This document shows positions 8,306 to 16,123 of a DNA stretch of 64,000 nt, piece by piece (positions within the stretch are counted from its first letter, which is position 1; every line of letters begins with the position of its first letter). The stretch comes from Gemmatimonadaceae bacterium (GTDB lineage: Bacteria > Gemmatimonadota > Gemmatimonadetes > Gemmatimonadales > Gemmatimonadaceae): assembly GCA_035606695.1 (NCBI GenBank), contig DATNEW010000016.1, positions 1 to 64,000 of the forward strand, in the 5' to 3' direction. The notes beneath the pieces were generated by a model. It saw nothing but the letters and a program-made list of their open reading frames with translations, had not been told where the DNA came from and did not search any database. A program made the translations under genes and the position numbers.

Positions 8306-9760
8306 TCACCGCACGTTCACGCGCGCGAGTGATTGTGACGCCGTCTGCTCGAGCGCGTCCGCTTGCACTTCCGCCGCGGGCAATGTGAGCGAGAACACAC
8401 TTCCGCCGCCGCTGCGCGGCGCATACGTCACGGCGCCGCCCTGGATTTCCGCGAGCGTCTTCGCGATCGAAAGCCCAAGTCCCGCGCGGCCCGCGTCAGG
8501 CGTGGCGCCGGCCGCGCGATAGAACGGCTCGAATACCCGCACGACGTCGTCGGCCGCGATGCCCGGTCCGCGATCGGCCACCGTGAACACCAGCATGTCG
8601 CCGTCGCGGCGCGCCGCCAGCTCGATCGGCTGCGACGGCGGCGAATAGCGCGCCGCATTCTCCAGCAGATTGCACAACACGCGCAGCGATTGCGAGAAAT
8701 CGAATTGTCCAACGAGCGCGGGACTGTCGAGGTCGATCACCGTGCGCAGCTGCCGGTCGACGAACAAGCCGCGCGTTTGACGCACGGCTGCTCCGATCAA
8801 GTCTTCGGCGGTGTTGATCTCGGGCGTCGCCGCGAATCCACCGCCCTTGAGCCGCGACAGATCCAGCAAGTCGCTGACGAGCCGCGACAACCGGTCCGCC
8901 TGCTCTTCGATCGCGGCCGCGGACCGGTTGCCTTGCATCCCTTCGCTCTGCGCCAACGCCTTGATCGTCGTCAGCGGCGTGCGCAGATCGTGGGACACCG
9001 AGGCCAGCACGATGTCCTTCAACCGATCCGCCTCGCGCAACGCCTCGGCATGCTCGGCCTCGGCGACCAGGCGCACGCGGTCGAGCGCGAGCGCGGCGTA
9101 GTAGGTGATCGCGTCGAGAAAGCGCAGCTGCGCCGCGTCGAGCCGTACCGGCGACGCGTTGGCGAGCCGCAGCGTCCCGACGGGCCGCTCTTGTACTGAA
9201 AGTGGTATGAGAATACTCTTAATCCGGCCGCCGTCCACGGCGCGCTCCCATTGGGCCTCGACACGCTGCGCGGACGGCGCAATCACGCACTCTTCCATGC
9301 CCAGGGTGGCGCGAATCACGTCGGCGACGCGCTCGAGCGCATCCGCGGCGCGGCCCGCGCTCAGCGTCTCCGATCCGAGCTTCGCGAGCGACGCCACCTC
9401 GACCGCGCGCCGCCGCGCTTCTTCCGCCTCGGCCTGCGCGCGCGCCAGCAGCTGCGTCGACACGAGCGCCGTCAGGAGGAACGCCACCAGCGACAGCAAA
9501 TCCAGCGGCTTGTCGACCAGCATCGTGCCGTACGGCGGCTGGAAATAATCGATCAGCACGAAGCCGGTGAAGGCGAGCGTCACGCCCAACCGGCGGCCCC
9601 CGCTGGCGCTGGCGCCGAGCACGATCAGCAGGTACGTGAGGACGACGTGGACCTGGTCGATCGTGTCGCGCCAATGCGAGATCAGCGCGGTGGCGGCGAT
9701 CGTCGTCACCACCCAGAACGCCCACGTCAGCGCCGATCGGCGATTGTACGCGATGGTCAC
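8306..9760 (-). CDS. KdpD-like sensor histidine kinase lacking the N-terminal KdpD/USP domains
   Basis: A 484-residue membrane histidine kinase. Residues about 10-105 form a DUF4118-type four-helix membrane domain as in KdpD, with DYFQPPYGTM between helices. A GAF-like domain (about 115-235) follows. Then come HisKA with the phosphoacceptor His257 in SVSHDLRTPLTTI and a HATPase domain with N-box LCNLLENAARYSP and G-box DRGPGIA. Full-length KdpD is about 900 residues and begins with a KdpD sensor and a USP domain; these are absent. It starts with GTG, six bases after the stop of its response regulator, so the two are one operon. The kdpFABC pump genes are not in the window. Confidence 0.88.
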   Translation of the reverse strand: MTIAYNRRSALTWAFWVVTTIAATALISHWRDTIDQVHVVLTYLLIVLGASASGGRRLGVTLAFTGFVLIDYFQPPYGTMLVDKPLDLLSLVAFLLTALVSTQLLARAQAEAEEARRRAVEVASLAKLGSETLSAGRAADALERVADVIRATLGMEECVIAPSAQRVEAQWERAVDGGRIKSILIPLSVQERPVGTLRLANASPVRLDAAQLRFLDAITYYAALALDRVRLVAEAEHAEALREADRLKDIVLASVSHDLRTPLTTIKALAQSEGMQGNRSAAAIEEQADRLSRLVSDLLDLSRLKGGGFAATPEINTAEDLIGAAVRQTRGLFVDRQLRTVIDLDSPALVGQFDFSQSLRVLCNLLENAARYSPPSQPIELAARRDGDMLVFTVADRGPGIAADDVVRVFEPFYRAAGATPDAGRAGLGLSIAKTLAEIQGGAVTYAPRSGGGSVFSLTLPAAEVQADALEQTASQSLARVNVR

Positions 9761-9766
9761 CGAGCG

Positions 9767-10468
9767 TCAGCGAGGCGGGTCGATGCGATAGCCGACGCCG
9801 GGCTCCGTGATGATGATCTGCGGCGACGCCGGGTCGAGCTCGATCTTGCGACGAAGATTCGTGATGTGAACGCGCAGATATTGCTGCGGGCTGCCGAACT
9901 CGCGTCCCCAGACCGCATCAAAGATCTGTTGGTGCGTCAGCGTGCGTCCCGCGGCCGCGAGCAGCGTCGACAGGATCTGCCATTCGATGGGCGTCAGATG
10001 AATCTGCACGCCGTCGCGCGAGACGCGGCGGGAAATCGTATCGACCAACAGTCCGCCAATCGCAACGGGGGCGGCGCCTCCGGCGGCCGCGGCCATCGTC
10101 TTGGCGCGCCGGATCTGCGCGCGCGCGCGCGCCGCCAGCTCGAGGACACTGAAGGGCTTGGTGACGTAGTCGTCCGCCCCCGCGTTCAGCAAATCCACTT
10201 TCTCGTGCTCGGAGTGCCGCGCCGAGAGGACGATGATCGGCACGGCCGAGCGCCGCCGAATCTGCCGGCACACCTCGGCGCCCGCCATGTCCGGCAAGCC
10301 CAGATCGAGCACGACGAGATCCGGCCGTCCGCTCGTCGCGGCGTCCACTCCACTCGATCCGCTCGCGGCTTCGTCGACGCGCGACGTCACATCGCGCAGC
10401 GCGTCGCGAACCGCCAGACGAATCTGGGGCTCATCGTCGATGACCAGTACGAGATCGGCATCCGCCAT
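9767..10468 (-). CDS. KdpE-like response regulator (OmpR/PhoB family)
   Basis: A 233-residue regulator. The receiver domain starts at VLVIDDEPQ, with the phosphoacceptor Asp55 in VVLDLGLPD and the conserved Lys104 in VTKPFS. The C-terminal winged helix has ILSTLLAAAGRTLTHQQIFDAVWG, and YLRVHITNLRRKIE as the recognition region. Both ends match KdpE. The ATG at 10468 fits the domain boundary; an in-frame extension to 10558 adds 30 residues unlike any receiver and lacks a ribosome-binding site, though an ATG in that stretch cannot be excluded. It is the partner of the adjacent kinase. Confidence 0.88.
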   Translation of the reverse strand: MADADLVLVIDDEPQIRLAVRDALRDVTSRVDEAASGSSGVDAATSGRPDLVVLDLGLPDMAGAEVCRQIRRRSAVPIIVLSARHSEHEKVDLLNAGADDYVTKPFSVLELAARARAQIRRAKTMAAAAGGAAPVAIGGLLVDTISRRVSRDGVQIHLTPIEWQILSTLLAAAGRTLTHQQIFDAVWGREFGSPQQYLRVHITNLRRKIELDPASPQIIITEPGVGYRIDPPR

Positions 10469-10688
10469 GCTGCTATCACCCGGTGAGATGGTTCCACGTT
10501 CCATGACCATGCCACCAAGACTATTGGTCACGGTACGGCTCGCATCCGGTGTGTACATTTCTTAATGTAGCCCTCGGCACCGCGGTACCCTGGGCATCGC
10601 CCGCCGTCGCGCTCATCAAGACTCTCCGCGTGCCGCGGCCCCAGGCGGCACGGATTCTTCCATGAATCCCGGTATGAGGAGTGGGCGC

Positions 10689-11099
10689 ATGCGACAGTCC
10701 CGAATTACCCTGGTTCTCGCCGTCATCATCGTCAGTATGGCGGCTTGCGATGTTTCGACGTCTCCGCACGTGGCCGCTATCGTGGGCAACAGCGCGACGG
10801 CTTCGAGCTCCACACTGACGATTACGCCGGTCACCGCACAAATGCTCGTCGGCGGCTCAACGCAATTCAGAACCAACGCGCCGGCGAATTTGCTGACGTC
10901 GCTGCAGTGGAGCACGTCGCAGCCCAACGTCGCCGCCGTCAACAACACCGGTTTGGTCACCGCGCTCGGCGCGGGAACGACGACCGTTTCGGTTCGGTAT
11001 TCATTTGATACGACGACCGTCGCCAACGCGACGGTGACGGTGACCGGCACAGCCGGCGCCAATACAGGTCCGACAACAATGCCCCCAGGCAATCCATGA
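10689..11099 (+). CDS. Small lipoprotein with one bacterial Ig-like (BIG2) domain
   Basis: A 136-residue lipoprotein. The signal ends in lipobox SMAAC and the mature part is one Ig-like BIG2 domain (LTITPVTAQMLVGGSTQF, then WSTSQPNVAAVNNTGLVTAL and GTTTVSVRY). GAGGAG lies eight to twelve bases before the ATG at 10689; upstream ATGs at 10662 and 10673 are possible. It is the first gene of a co-directional operon whose members overlap by ATGA. BIG2 domains mediate surface contacts in larger adhesins; a single-domain lipoprotein has no assigned role. Confidence 0.75.
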   Translation: MRQSRITLVLAVIIVSMAACDVSTSPHVAAIVGNSATASSSTLTITPVTAQMLVGGSTQFRTNAPANLLTSLQWSTSQPNVAAVNNTGLVTALGAGTTTVSVRYSFDTTTVANATVTVTGTAGANTGPTTMPPGNP

Positions 11100-11389
11100 A
11101 ATCGAAGACGGCACCGCGCTCTCATTCGCGTACCCCGGCGGGCTCCGCGGAGTCAGGGCCCGCGCACGACCATTATCACCGCGAGAAGGCGCGGCGCGCG
11201 AAGCAGGCGCGACCCGAGAGCGAGGCCATGGCCGCGGCGAAGCGCGAGTATCTCGCGTTGCTCGCGGCCGACGCCGCGAAGGGCAAGGGCGGCCGGCCGA
11301 AGAAAAAGGCGGTGAAGCCGGATGCCGGCGAAGAAGAGATCGACGAGACCGACGAGAGCGACGAAGGAGAAGCGCTCGACGAGAAATGA
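11096..11389 (+). CDS. Small highly charged protein
   Basis: A 97-residue protein overlapping its neighbours by ATGA at both ends. The first two thirds are strongly basic (HYHREKARRAKQARPESEAM and GRPKKKAVKP). The last 22 residues are strongly acidic (GEEEIDETDESDEGEALDEK). No signal or membrane segment is seen. The basic part could bind nucleic acid, but that is inference. The tight overlap with the phosphoesterase gene suggests translational coupling. Confidence 0.65.
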   Translation: MKSKTAPRSHSRTPAGSAESGPAHDHYHREKARRAKQARPESEAMAAAKREYLALLAADAAKGKGGRPKKKAVKPDAGEEEIDETDESDEGEALDEK

Positions 11390-12273
11390 CCGCTCGTCCG
11401 ATGACGGAGCTGAGCGCGAGCGACCGGCGGATCGAACGCAGCCGTCAGTCGCTCGAGCTTTTGCTCGAGACATTCTTTCGTCCGGGCGACTGGGCCGCGC
11501 GGCTGAGCTATCAGGCTGGTCTCCAGGGCCGCCTGCGCACGGTCGAACACATGATCGATCTCGGCCGGTTGGCGGCGGACCCTTCGCGTGCTCCCTTGCG
11601 CCTCGCCTTCGCGTCTGACTTTCACGCCGGCGCGACGACGGATCCGAGAATGCTCGCCGCCGCCTGCGACGCGCTCGCCGCGTTCGAGCCTGACGTCCTG
11701 CTTCTCGGCGGCGATTTCGTGTCGGTGCGTGCGTCGTATGTGAACCGACTGGCGCCGCGCCTCGCCGCCATCAATCCGCCGCTCGGGAAGTTCGCGGTGC
11801 TTGGCAATCACGATCTGCGCGCCAACCACGCGCTGGTGACGGCTGCGCTCGTCGGCGCCGGAGTCCGGATGCTGACGAATACGTATCATGCGCTGCCCCA
11901 GCCGTTCGAGGACATCACGCTCTGCGGGTTGGATGACGCGACCCGGGGTGACCCGAGGCCGGATCTGTCGCTCGACGCCGCGACCGGAAACGGAAAGCGT
12001 ATCGTACTGATGCATTCGCCCGAGGGATTGAAGGCCATGGGCGAGCGGCCGTTCGATCTCGCCTTGTGCGGGCACACGCATGGCGGGCAGGTGGTCCTCC
12101 CTTGGGGAACACCTCTGTTCGTGCCCGGGGGGCACCTGAATCGACGCTATCACGCCGGTGAATTCGCGCTCTCCAACGGGCGCCGGCTGCTCGTGAGCAA
12201 CGGCGTCGGATGCAGCACCATTCCGCTGCGCGTGTTCGCAGCGCCCGAGGTGCATTTGTGCTTTATTGTATGA
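11386..12273 (+). CDS. Calcineurin-like metallophosphoesterase (YkuE-like)
   Basis: A 295-residue metallophosphoesterase. Metal-binding motifs appear in order: FASDFHAG (D-x-H), LLLGGDFVS (GD), VLGNHDLR (GNHD), LMHSPEG (H), and LCGHTHGGQV (GHxH). This is the full set for a dinuclear metal centre. The closest general type is YkuE/UDP-2,3-diacylglucosamine hydrolase-like phosphoesterases of the envelope; the specific substrate is open. The gene overlaps the charged-protein gene by 4 bp, and the next gene starts at the adjacent base after its stop. Confidence 0.88.
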   Translation: MTARPMTELSASDRRIERSRQSLELLLETFFRPGDWAARLSYQAGLQGRLRTVEHMIDLGRLAADPSRAPLRLAFASDFHAGATTDPRMLAAACDALAAFEPDVLLLGGDFVSVRASYVNRLAPRLAAINPPLGKFAVLGNHDLRANHALVTAALVGAGVRMLTNTYHALPQPFEDITLCGLDDATRGDPRPDLSLDAATGNGKRIVLMHSPEGLKAMGERPFDLALCGHTHGGQVVLPWGTPLFVPGGHLNRRYHAGEFALSNGRRLLVSNGVGCSTIPLRVFAAPEVHLCFIV

Positions 12274-12648
12274 GTGCGCCTCGACCGTAAGCTCCTGCTC
12301 ATCGCTCCGACAATCGTGCTCGCGTGTGTCACCGCCGGGATCATCTACGCGGCGGTGCAGCTGCACGTGCTCAGCAGCGTCGGCGACACCTGGAAGGATC
12401 GGAACGATTTCATCACCGCGGTCGAGCGCGGCGAGAAGCCGCTGACCGAACGTCAGGCGATCGGCGTGTTGCGCCTTTCGCTCGACGTCGAGGCACGGCG
12501 CACCGCCGCGATCACGGCGAGCCGCGATCTGCTCGGCTGGCTTGCCGGCATCGCCGCGGTGGCGTGCGTGACACTCGCGTTCGGCGTTCGCTCAGTGCCC
12601 CGCGAGCATTGGCCCCGCATCGCGCTGGGCCGGCGGGCCGACGCATGA
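12274..12648 (+). CDS. Small two-helix inner-membrane protein
   Basis: A 124-residue protein starting with GTG immediately after the phosphoesterase stop. It has two hydrophobic segments (LLLIAPTIVLACVTAGIIYA and GWLAGIAAVACVTLAFGV) with an approximately 70-residue polar loop between them, which would be periplasmic if the positively charged N-terminus stays inside. No family was recognised. Its ATGA overlap with the PrcB-like gene places it in the same operon. Confidence 0.65.
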   Translation: MRLDRKLLLIAPTIVLACVTAGIIYAAVQLHVLSSVGDTWKDRNDFITAVERGEKPLTERQAIGVLRLSLDVEARRTAAITASRDLLGWLAGIAAVACVTLAFGVRSVPREHWPRIALGRRADA

Positions 12649-13148
12649 GGAATTTGGCGCTCGGACTCGCGGCGGTGTGTGCGTGCCATGCGGCGTTCGC
12701 CGCGGGTCAGCCGCCGATGCCGCGCGAGACGCTGCCGTTCGTTCGCCTGGCGACGCGCCCCGTCGCATTCGCGGAATACAGTGGCTTGAGCGACTCGGTG
12801 CACGCCGTCGTGCGCGACAGCGCGGCGTGGCGGGCGCTCTGGGATCGCATCAACGCGCCGTTCTTTCCGCGCCCCGTGCTTCCGGCGGTCGATTTCCAGC
12901 GCGAGATGATCGTCGTCGCCGCCATGGGAAGGCAGCCAAGTGGTGGCTATGATATCGTCATCGACGGCGCGACCGAGGACTCGAGCGGCATCGAGATCTC
13001 GGTCAGACGAACCGTTCCTGGTGAACGGTGTCTCATGAGCGCAGCGGTGACGGACCCGGTCGATTTGGCAAGAATTCCAGCGAGCGGCAAGCCCGTGCGC
13101 TTTCGCGAGCGCGAACTCAGCGTTCCCTGTGGAGGACGAGTTCCATGA
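12645..13148 (+). CDS. Secreted PrcB C-terminal domain-like protein
   Basis: A 167-residue protein with a signal peptide (cleavage near HAAFAAG). The mature part matches the PrcB C-terminal domain pattern: WRALWDRI, then VDFQREMIVVAAMGRQPSGG, IEISVRRTVPGERC, and a closing PVRFRERE. In Treponema PrcB is part of a surface protease complex; similar domains occur alone in many secreted proteins. The ATG at 12645 overlaps the preceding stop (ATGA), and the following gene overlaps in the same way. Confidence 0.72.
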   Translation: MRNLALGLAAVCACHAAFAAGQPPMPRETLPFVRLATRPVAFAEYSGLSDSVHAVVRDSAAWRALWDRINAPFFPRPVLPAVDFQREMIVVAAMGRQPSGGYDIVIDGATEDSSGIEISVRRTVPGERCLMSAAVTDPVDLARIPASGKPVRFRERELSVPCGGRVP

Positions 13149-13663
13149 GCTGGACGCGTACGTGCCTGGTGTTGCTGGTGCTGGCGATGACGCTCACCGT
13201 TCCCTCGGTCACGCACGCGCAGCGCTGTCGCGGATGCGAGCCCGAAGACACGCTGCCGCACGGTCATATCTGGCCGGCGCTCGGCGTCCACGTCGGCACG
13301 CCGCAGAAAGCCTCGGCGGCGCTTGGCGTCGTGATCGGCGAGGTCTGGCAGAAGGAAGGCCATGAGCATTCTCGTAATCTCGCGCTGTTCGCGGAGCCGG
13401 GGATTTCGGCGGGCCGTGCGTCACTGGCGTACCTCGATCACGGATACGGCAGCTTTGGCTCGGGCTTTGGTGTTGCCGCGACGGTGCTGCGCACGTGGAA
13501 GGATCCGTGGACGGTCAAACCGAACGTGACCTACGTCGGCGGCGACGTCATTCTCTGGCCCATCCTGTTCACCGGGCCGCGCATCGGCGTGTTTCGGAGT
13601 GTGTCGGGGCTGGAGACGTCGCGAAAGTGGTTCGTGAGCCTGGACATCGGCATCGGGCTCTGA
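13145..13663 (+). CDS. Secreted hypothetical protein, possible outer-membrane beta-barrel
   Basis: A 172-residue protein with a Sec signal (cleavage after VTHAQ). Alternating polar and hydrophobic strands with glycines (ALGVHVGTPQKASAALGVVI, FGSGFGVAATVLRTW, TYVGGDVILWPILFTGP) and a C-terminus ending DIGIGL suggest a small beta-barrel. GGAGG is 8-12 bases before the ATG at 13145. It is the last gene of the operon; an interspersed repeat follows after 20 bp. No family name can be given. Confidence 0.65.
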   Translation: MSWTRTCLVLLVLAMTLTVPSVTHAQRCRGCEPEDTLPHGHIWPALGVHVGTPQKASAALGVVIGEVWQKEGHEHSRNLALFAEPGISAGRASLAYLDHGYGSFGSGFGVAATVLRTWKDPWTVKPNVTYVGGDVILWPILFTGPRIGVFRSVSGLETSRKWFVSLDIGIGL

Positions 13664-13683
13664 GGCCGAACCGCGAAGCGGCT

Positions 13684-13796
13684 GTCATTCCGAGCGAAGC
13701 GGCTGTCATTCCGAGCGAAGCGAGGAATCTTGTATACCGATAGAGGGGACAGTCACTCTATGAGGACGTTGCATCCTTCCCTATGCTCGGGATGAC
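13684..13796. repeat. Interspersed inverted-repeat element, family 1 (copy b)
   Basis: A diverged 113-bp copy. The left end GTCATTCCGAGCGAAGC is present twice in tandem (13684 and 13705), followed by GAGGAATCT. The centre has TAGAGGGGAC and the right end is CTATGCTCGGGATGAC, mutated relative to the other copies. It lies between two co-directional genes and ends five bases before the AlaX start codon, so it may form part of that gene's leader. Confidence 0.75.
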
Positions 13797-13801
13797 GACT
13801 C

Positions 13802-14980
13802 ATGACAACACGCATCTACTACACCGACGCCTATGCTCGCGAGTTCAGCGCCGCGATCGTCGACCGCAGTGACGACGGTACGCGTGTCTATCTCGCTGAA
13901 ACGGCCTTCTATCCGACGTCCGGCGGACAGCCGCACGACCTCGGCACACTCGGCGGCGTTGCCGTCATCGACGTCGTCGATGAGGACGACCGCGTTGCGC
14001 ACGTGCTCGCGTCGCCGCTGGCGGAATCCGGCGCCGGCTCGGCCGTCGCCGGTCACATAGACTGGAGCCGCCGCTACGATCACATGCGGCAGCACACCGG
14101 GCAGCATCTGCTGTCGGCCGTGTTCGAGGATCTGTTCGGCTTCAAGACGGTGAGCGTCCACTTCGGTCCGGACTACTCGACGCTCGATCTCGACACCGAA
14201 TCCGTTTCGCGGAAGCAGTTGCTCGCCGCGGAATCGCGCGCGAATGAGATCGTGGCCGAGGCGCGGCCGGTGATCGTGTCGTTCGAGGATGCCGCGTCCG
14301 CTCGCGGGTTACGCAAAGCGTCCGAACGCAGCGGCACGCTGCGCATCGTCACGATCGACGGCCTCGATCGCAGCGCATGCGGCGGCACGCACGTGCGTTC
14401 GACCGCCGAGATCGGCGCGATCATGCTGCGCTCGACGGAGAAGATTCGCAAAGCGGTGCGCGTCGAGTTCCTCTGCGGCGCACGGGCCATTACCCGGGCG
14501 CGACAGGACTTCGAGAGCCTGACGTCGATCGCGGCGTCGCTCTCCGCCTCGCTCGACGACGCACCGGCGCTCGTGGCGACGCAAGTCGAGCGGATGAAGG
14601 AAGCCGAGAGCGCGCGGAAGAAGCTCGCGCAGGAGCTGGCCGTGTACCGCACGCGTGAGCGCTACGATGCCGCCACGCCGGACGCGAACGGCGTAAGAAC
14701 GATCGTCGTGCGCGACGCCGCGACGATGGACGACGTGAAAGCCGTCGCGCAGGCCGCATTCGATCTTCCGCGCTGTGTCGTCGTCGGCGCGCTCATCGCG
14801 CCGCCGTCGGTGCTGGTCGCCTCGTCGCAGGATTCCGGCGTCGACGCGGGCAAGCTGCTCAAGGAAAAGCTCGCGGCCGTTGGCGGTCGCGGCGGCGGTT
14901 CACCGCGTTTGGCGCAGGGCAGCGTTCCCGAAGCCAGTTTGCTCGACACGCTCGTCCAACAACTCGTCGACCGCGCGTAA
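13802..14980 (+). CDS. Alanyl-tRNA editing protein AlaX, long form
   Basis: A 392-residue trans-editing protein that hydrolyses mischarged Ser- or Gly-tRNA(Ala). The N-terminal AlaRS-like beta domain has FYPTSGGQPHD. The editing domain carries the zinc ligands H98-x3-H102 (HTGQH) and Cys193/His197 in ACGGTHVRS. The region after about residue 235 contains a coiled coil and a C-terminal DHHA1-like domain (VVVGALIAPPSVLVASSQDSG, then KLLKEKLAAVGGRGGGSPRL), making it an AlaX-L type. The last 81 bp overlap the opposite-strand glycosyltransferase gene. The start lies next to an inverted repeat, with no strong Shine-Dalgarno. Confidence 0.88.
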   Translation: MTTRIYYTDAYAREFSAAIVDRSDDGTRVYLAETAFYPTSGGQPHDLGTLGGVAVIDVVDEDDRVAHVLASPLAESGAGSAVAGHIDWSRRYDHMRQHTGQHLLSAVFEDLFGFKTVSVHFGPDYSTLDLDTESVSRKQLLAAESRANEIVAEARPVIVSFEDAASARGLRKASERSGTLRIVTIDGLDRSACGGTHVRSTAEIGAIMLRSTEKIRKAVRVEFLCGARAITRARQDFESLTSIAASLSASLDDAPALVATQVERMKEAESARKKLAQELAVYRTRERYDAATPDANGVRTIVVRDAATMDDVKAVAQAAFDLPRCVVVGALIAPPSVLVASSQDSGVDAGKLLKEKLAAVGGRGGGSPRLAQGSVPEASLLDTLVQQLVDRA

Positions 14981-16018
14981 CATTCGCTCGACCGTGAGAT
15001 CCTCGAGCGTCGATTGTGGATGCTCGATGCTGGCGCCGCGAGTTCCGTAGAGCCCCCACCGTTCGACCGTGCCGCGCACGTACATCGCGACACACGGCAC
15101 GCCGAACGCCGACGCCGCGTGCGCGATGCTCGTGTCCGGAGTGAACACGAAGTCCGCCGTCGCCACGAGCGCGAATGCGTCGCGAATGCTTGGCGTTTCG
15201 ACGAAGATGCCGCGTCCGCCGCGTGCGACGTCTCTTCCCTTCTCGATTTCGGCAGGCGAGCTGATCACACGAAATACAGTTCCTGGATTGCGTGCGCGAA
15301 GATGTTCCATGACCGCGAGATAGTTCCGCGCGGCCCACGACCGCGCCGACGTGCCCGCCGAGATGTTGATCAGCACGCGCCGTCCGCGCTCGCCGCCCCA
15401 CGCGCGTTCACCGCGGTCGCGTTCCACGGTGGTGAGTGTGATGACGGGCTGCTTCTCAACGGCGCGAGCGTCAACTCCGAACGCCGGCGCCAACGCCGCC
15501 AGGAGATCGACCATGTGGGCGCCGCTGCTCGTGTCCGGCGGAACTGTCACGTTGAATGCCGCGTCGTTGCCGCGTCCGACGATGCCGACGCGATAGCGCG
15601 CGCCGCTCGCCGCGATCAACAGCAGCGTCGTCAGCGACGGCGCCGTCACCATGCAATCGATCACCGCGTCGTAGTGATTGCGGCGCAGCCGCAGCGCGGT
15701 CGGCAGATAACTCGCCAATCGCTTCTTGTCGAACACGATCACGTCGCCGACGAAATCGGCGGCCTCGAGAATCGCGGCGTTCGCGGGCGATGCGAGCACG
15801 TCGAGCGTGATGGTCGGATGCGACCGTGCGATCGCTCGCATCACACCCGTCGAAAGGATCATGTCGCCCGCGCGGTCGTGTCGCAGGAACAGCACCCGGT
15901 GTGGGGCGCCCGACCAGTCCGGTATCCGCGACGCGTCGCCCGCCGGACGGCGCATCAGGCGCACCAGCACCCGAATCCAGAGGCGGCGCCACCACAGCTC
16001 GAGAGACTTCAGTCGCAT
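14900..16018 (-). CDS. Glycosyltransferase family 9 (heptosyltransferase-like)
   Basis: A 372-residue GT-B enzyme of the ADP-heptose:LPS heptosyltransferase family. The N-terminal domain begins FLRHDRAGDMILSTGVMRAI, matching the GT9 D-x-x-GD motif. The C-terminal donor-binding domain has INISAGTSARSW and FTPDTSIAHAASAFGVPCVAMY. It would work on the cytoplasmic face during lipopolysaccharide or glycan assembly. The 3' end overlaps the AlaX gene by 81 bp tail to tail. No other LPS genes are nearby. Confidence 0.85.
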   Translation of the reverse strand: MRLKSLELWWRRLWIRVLVRLMRRPAGDASRIPDWSGAPHRVLFLRHDRAGDMILSTGVMRAIARSHPTITLDVLASPANAAILEAADFVGDVIVFDKKRLASYLPTALRLRRNHYDAVIDCMVTAPSLTTLLLIAASGARYRVGIVGRGNDAAFNVTVPPDTSSGAHMVDLLAALAPAFGVDARAVEKQPVITLTTVERDRGERAWGGERGRRVLINISAGTSARSWAARNYLAVMEHLRARNPGTVFRVISSPAEIEKGRDVARGGRGIFVETPSIRDAFALVATADFVFTPDTSIAHAASAFGVPCVAMYVRGTVERWGLYGTRGASIEHPQSTLEDLTVERMLRAVDELLDERVEQTGFGNAALRQTR

Positions 16019-16123
16019 TGTAAGGAATGTATATCCGGCCGCTGGTCACTCGGGCGTTGGCCTTTCGAATTCCACTGTTCATACTACAGGGGAACCCAGG
16101 CTCACCCGCCGCCCCATAATCCA

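Noticed and set aside
15014-16123. N-terminal extension of the first M16 peptidase to 850 residues
   Set aside because: It is the antisense of the glycosyltransferase; the signal peptide begins at 16124.
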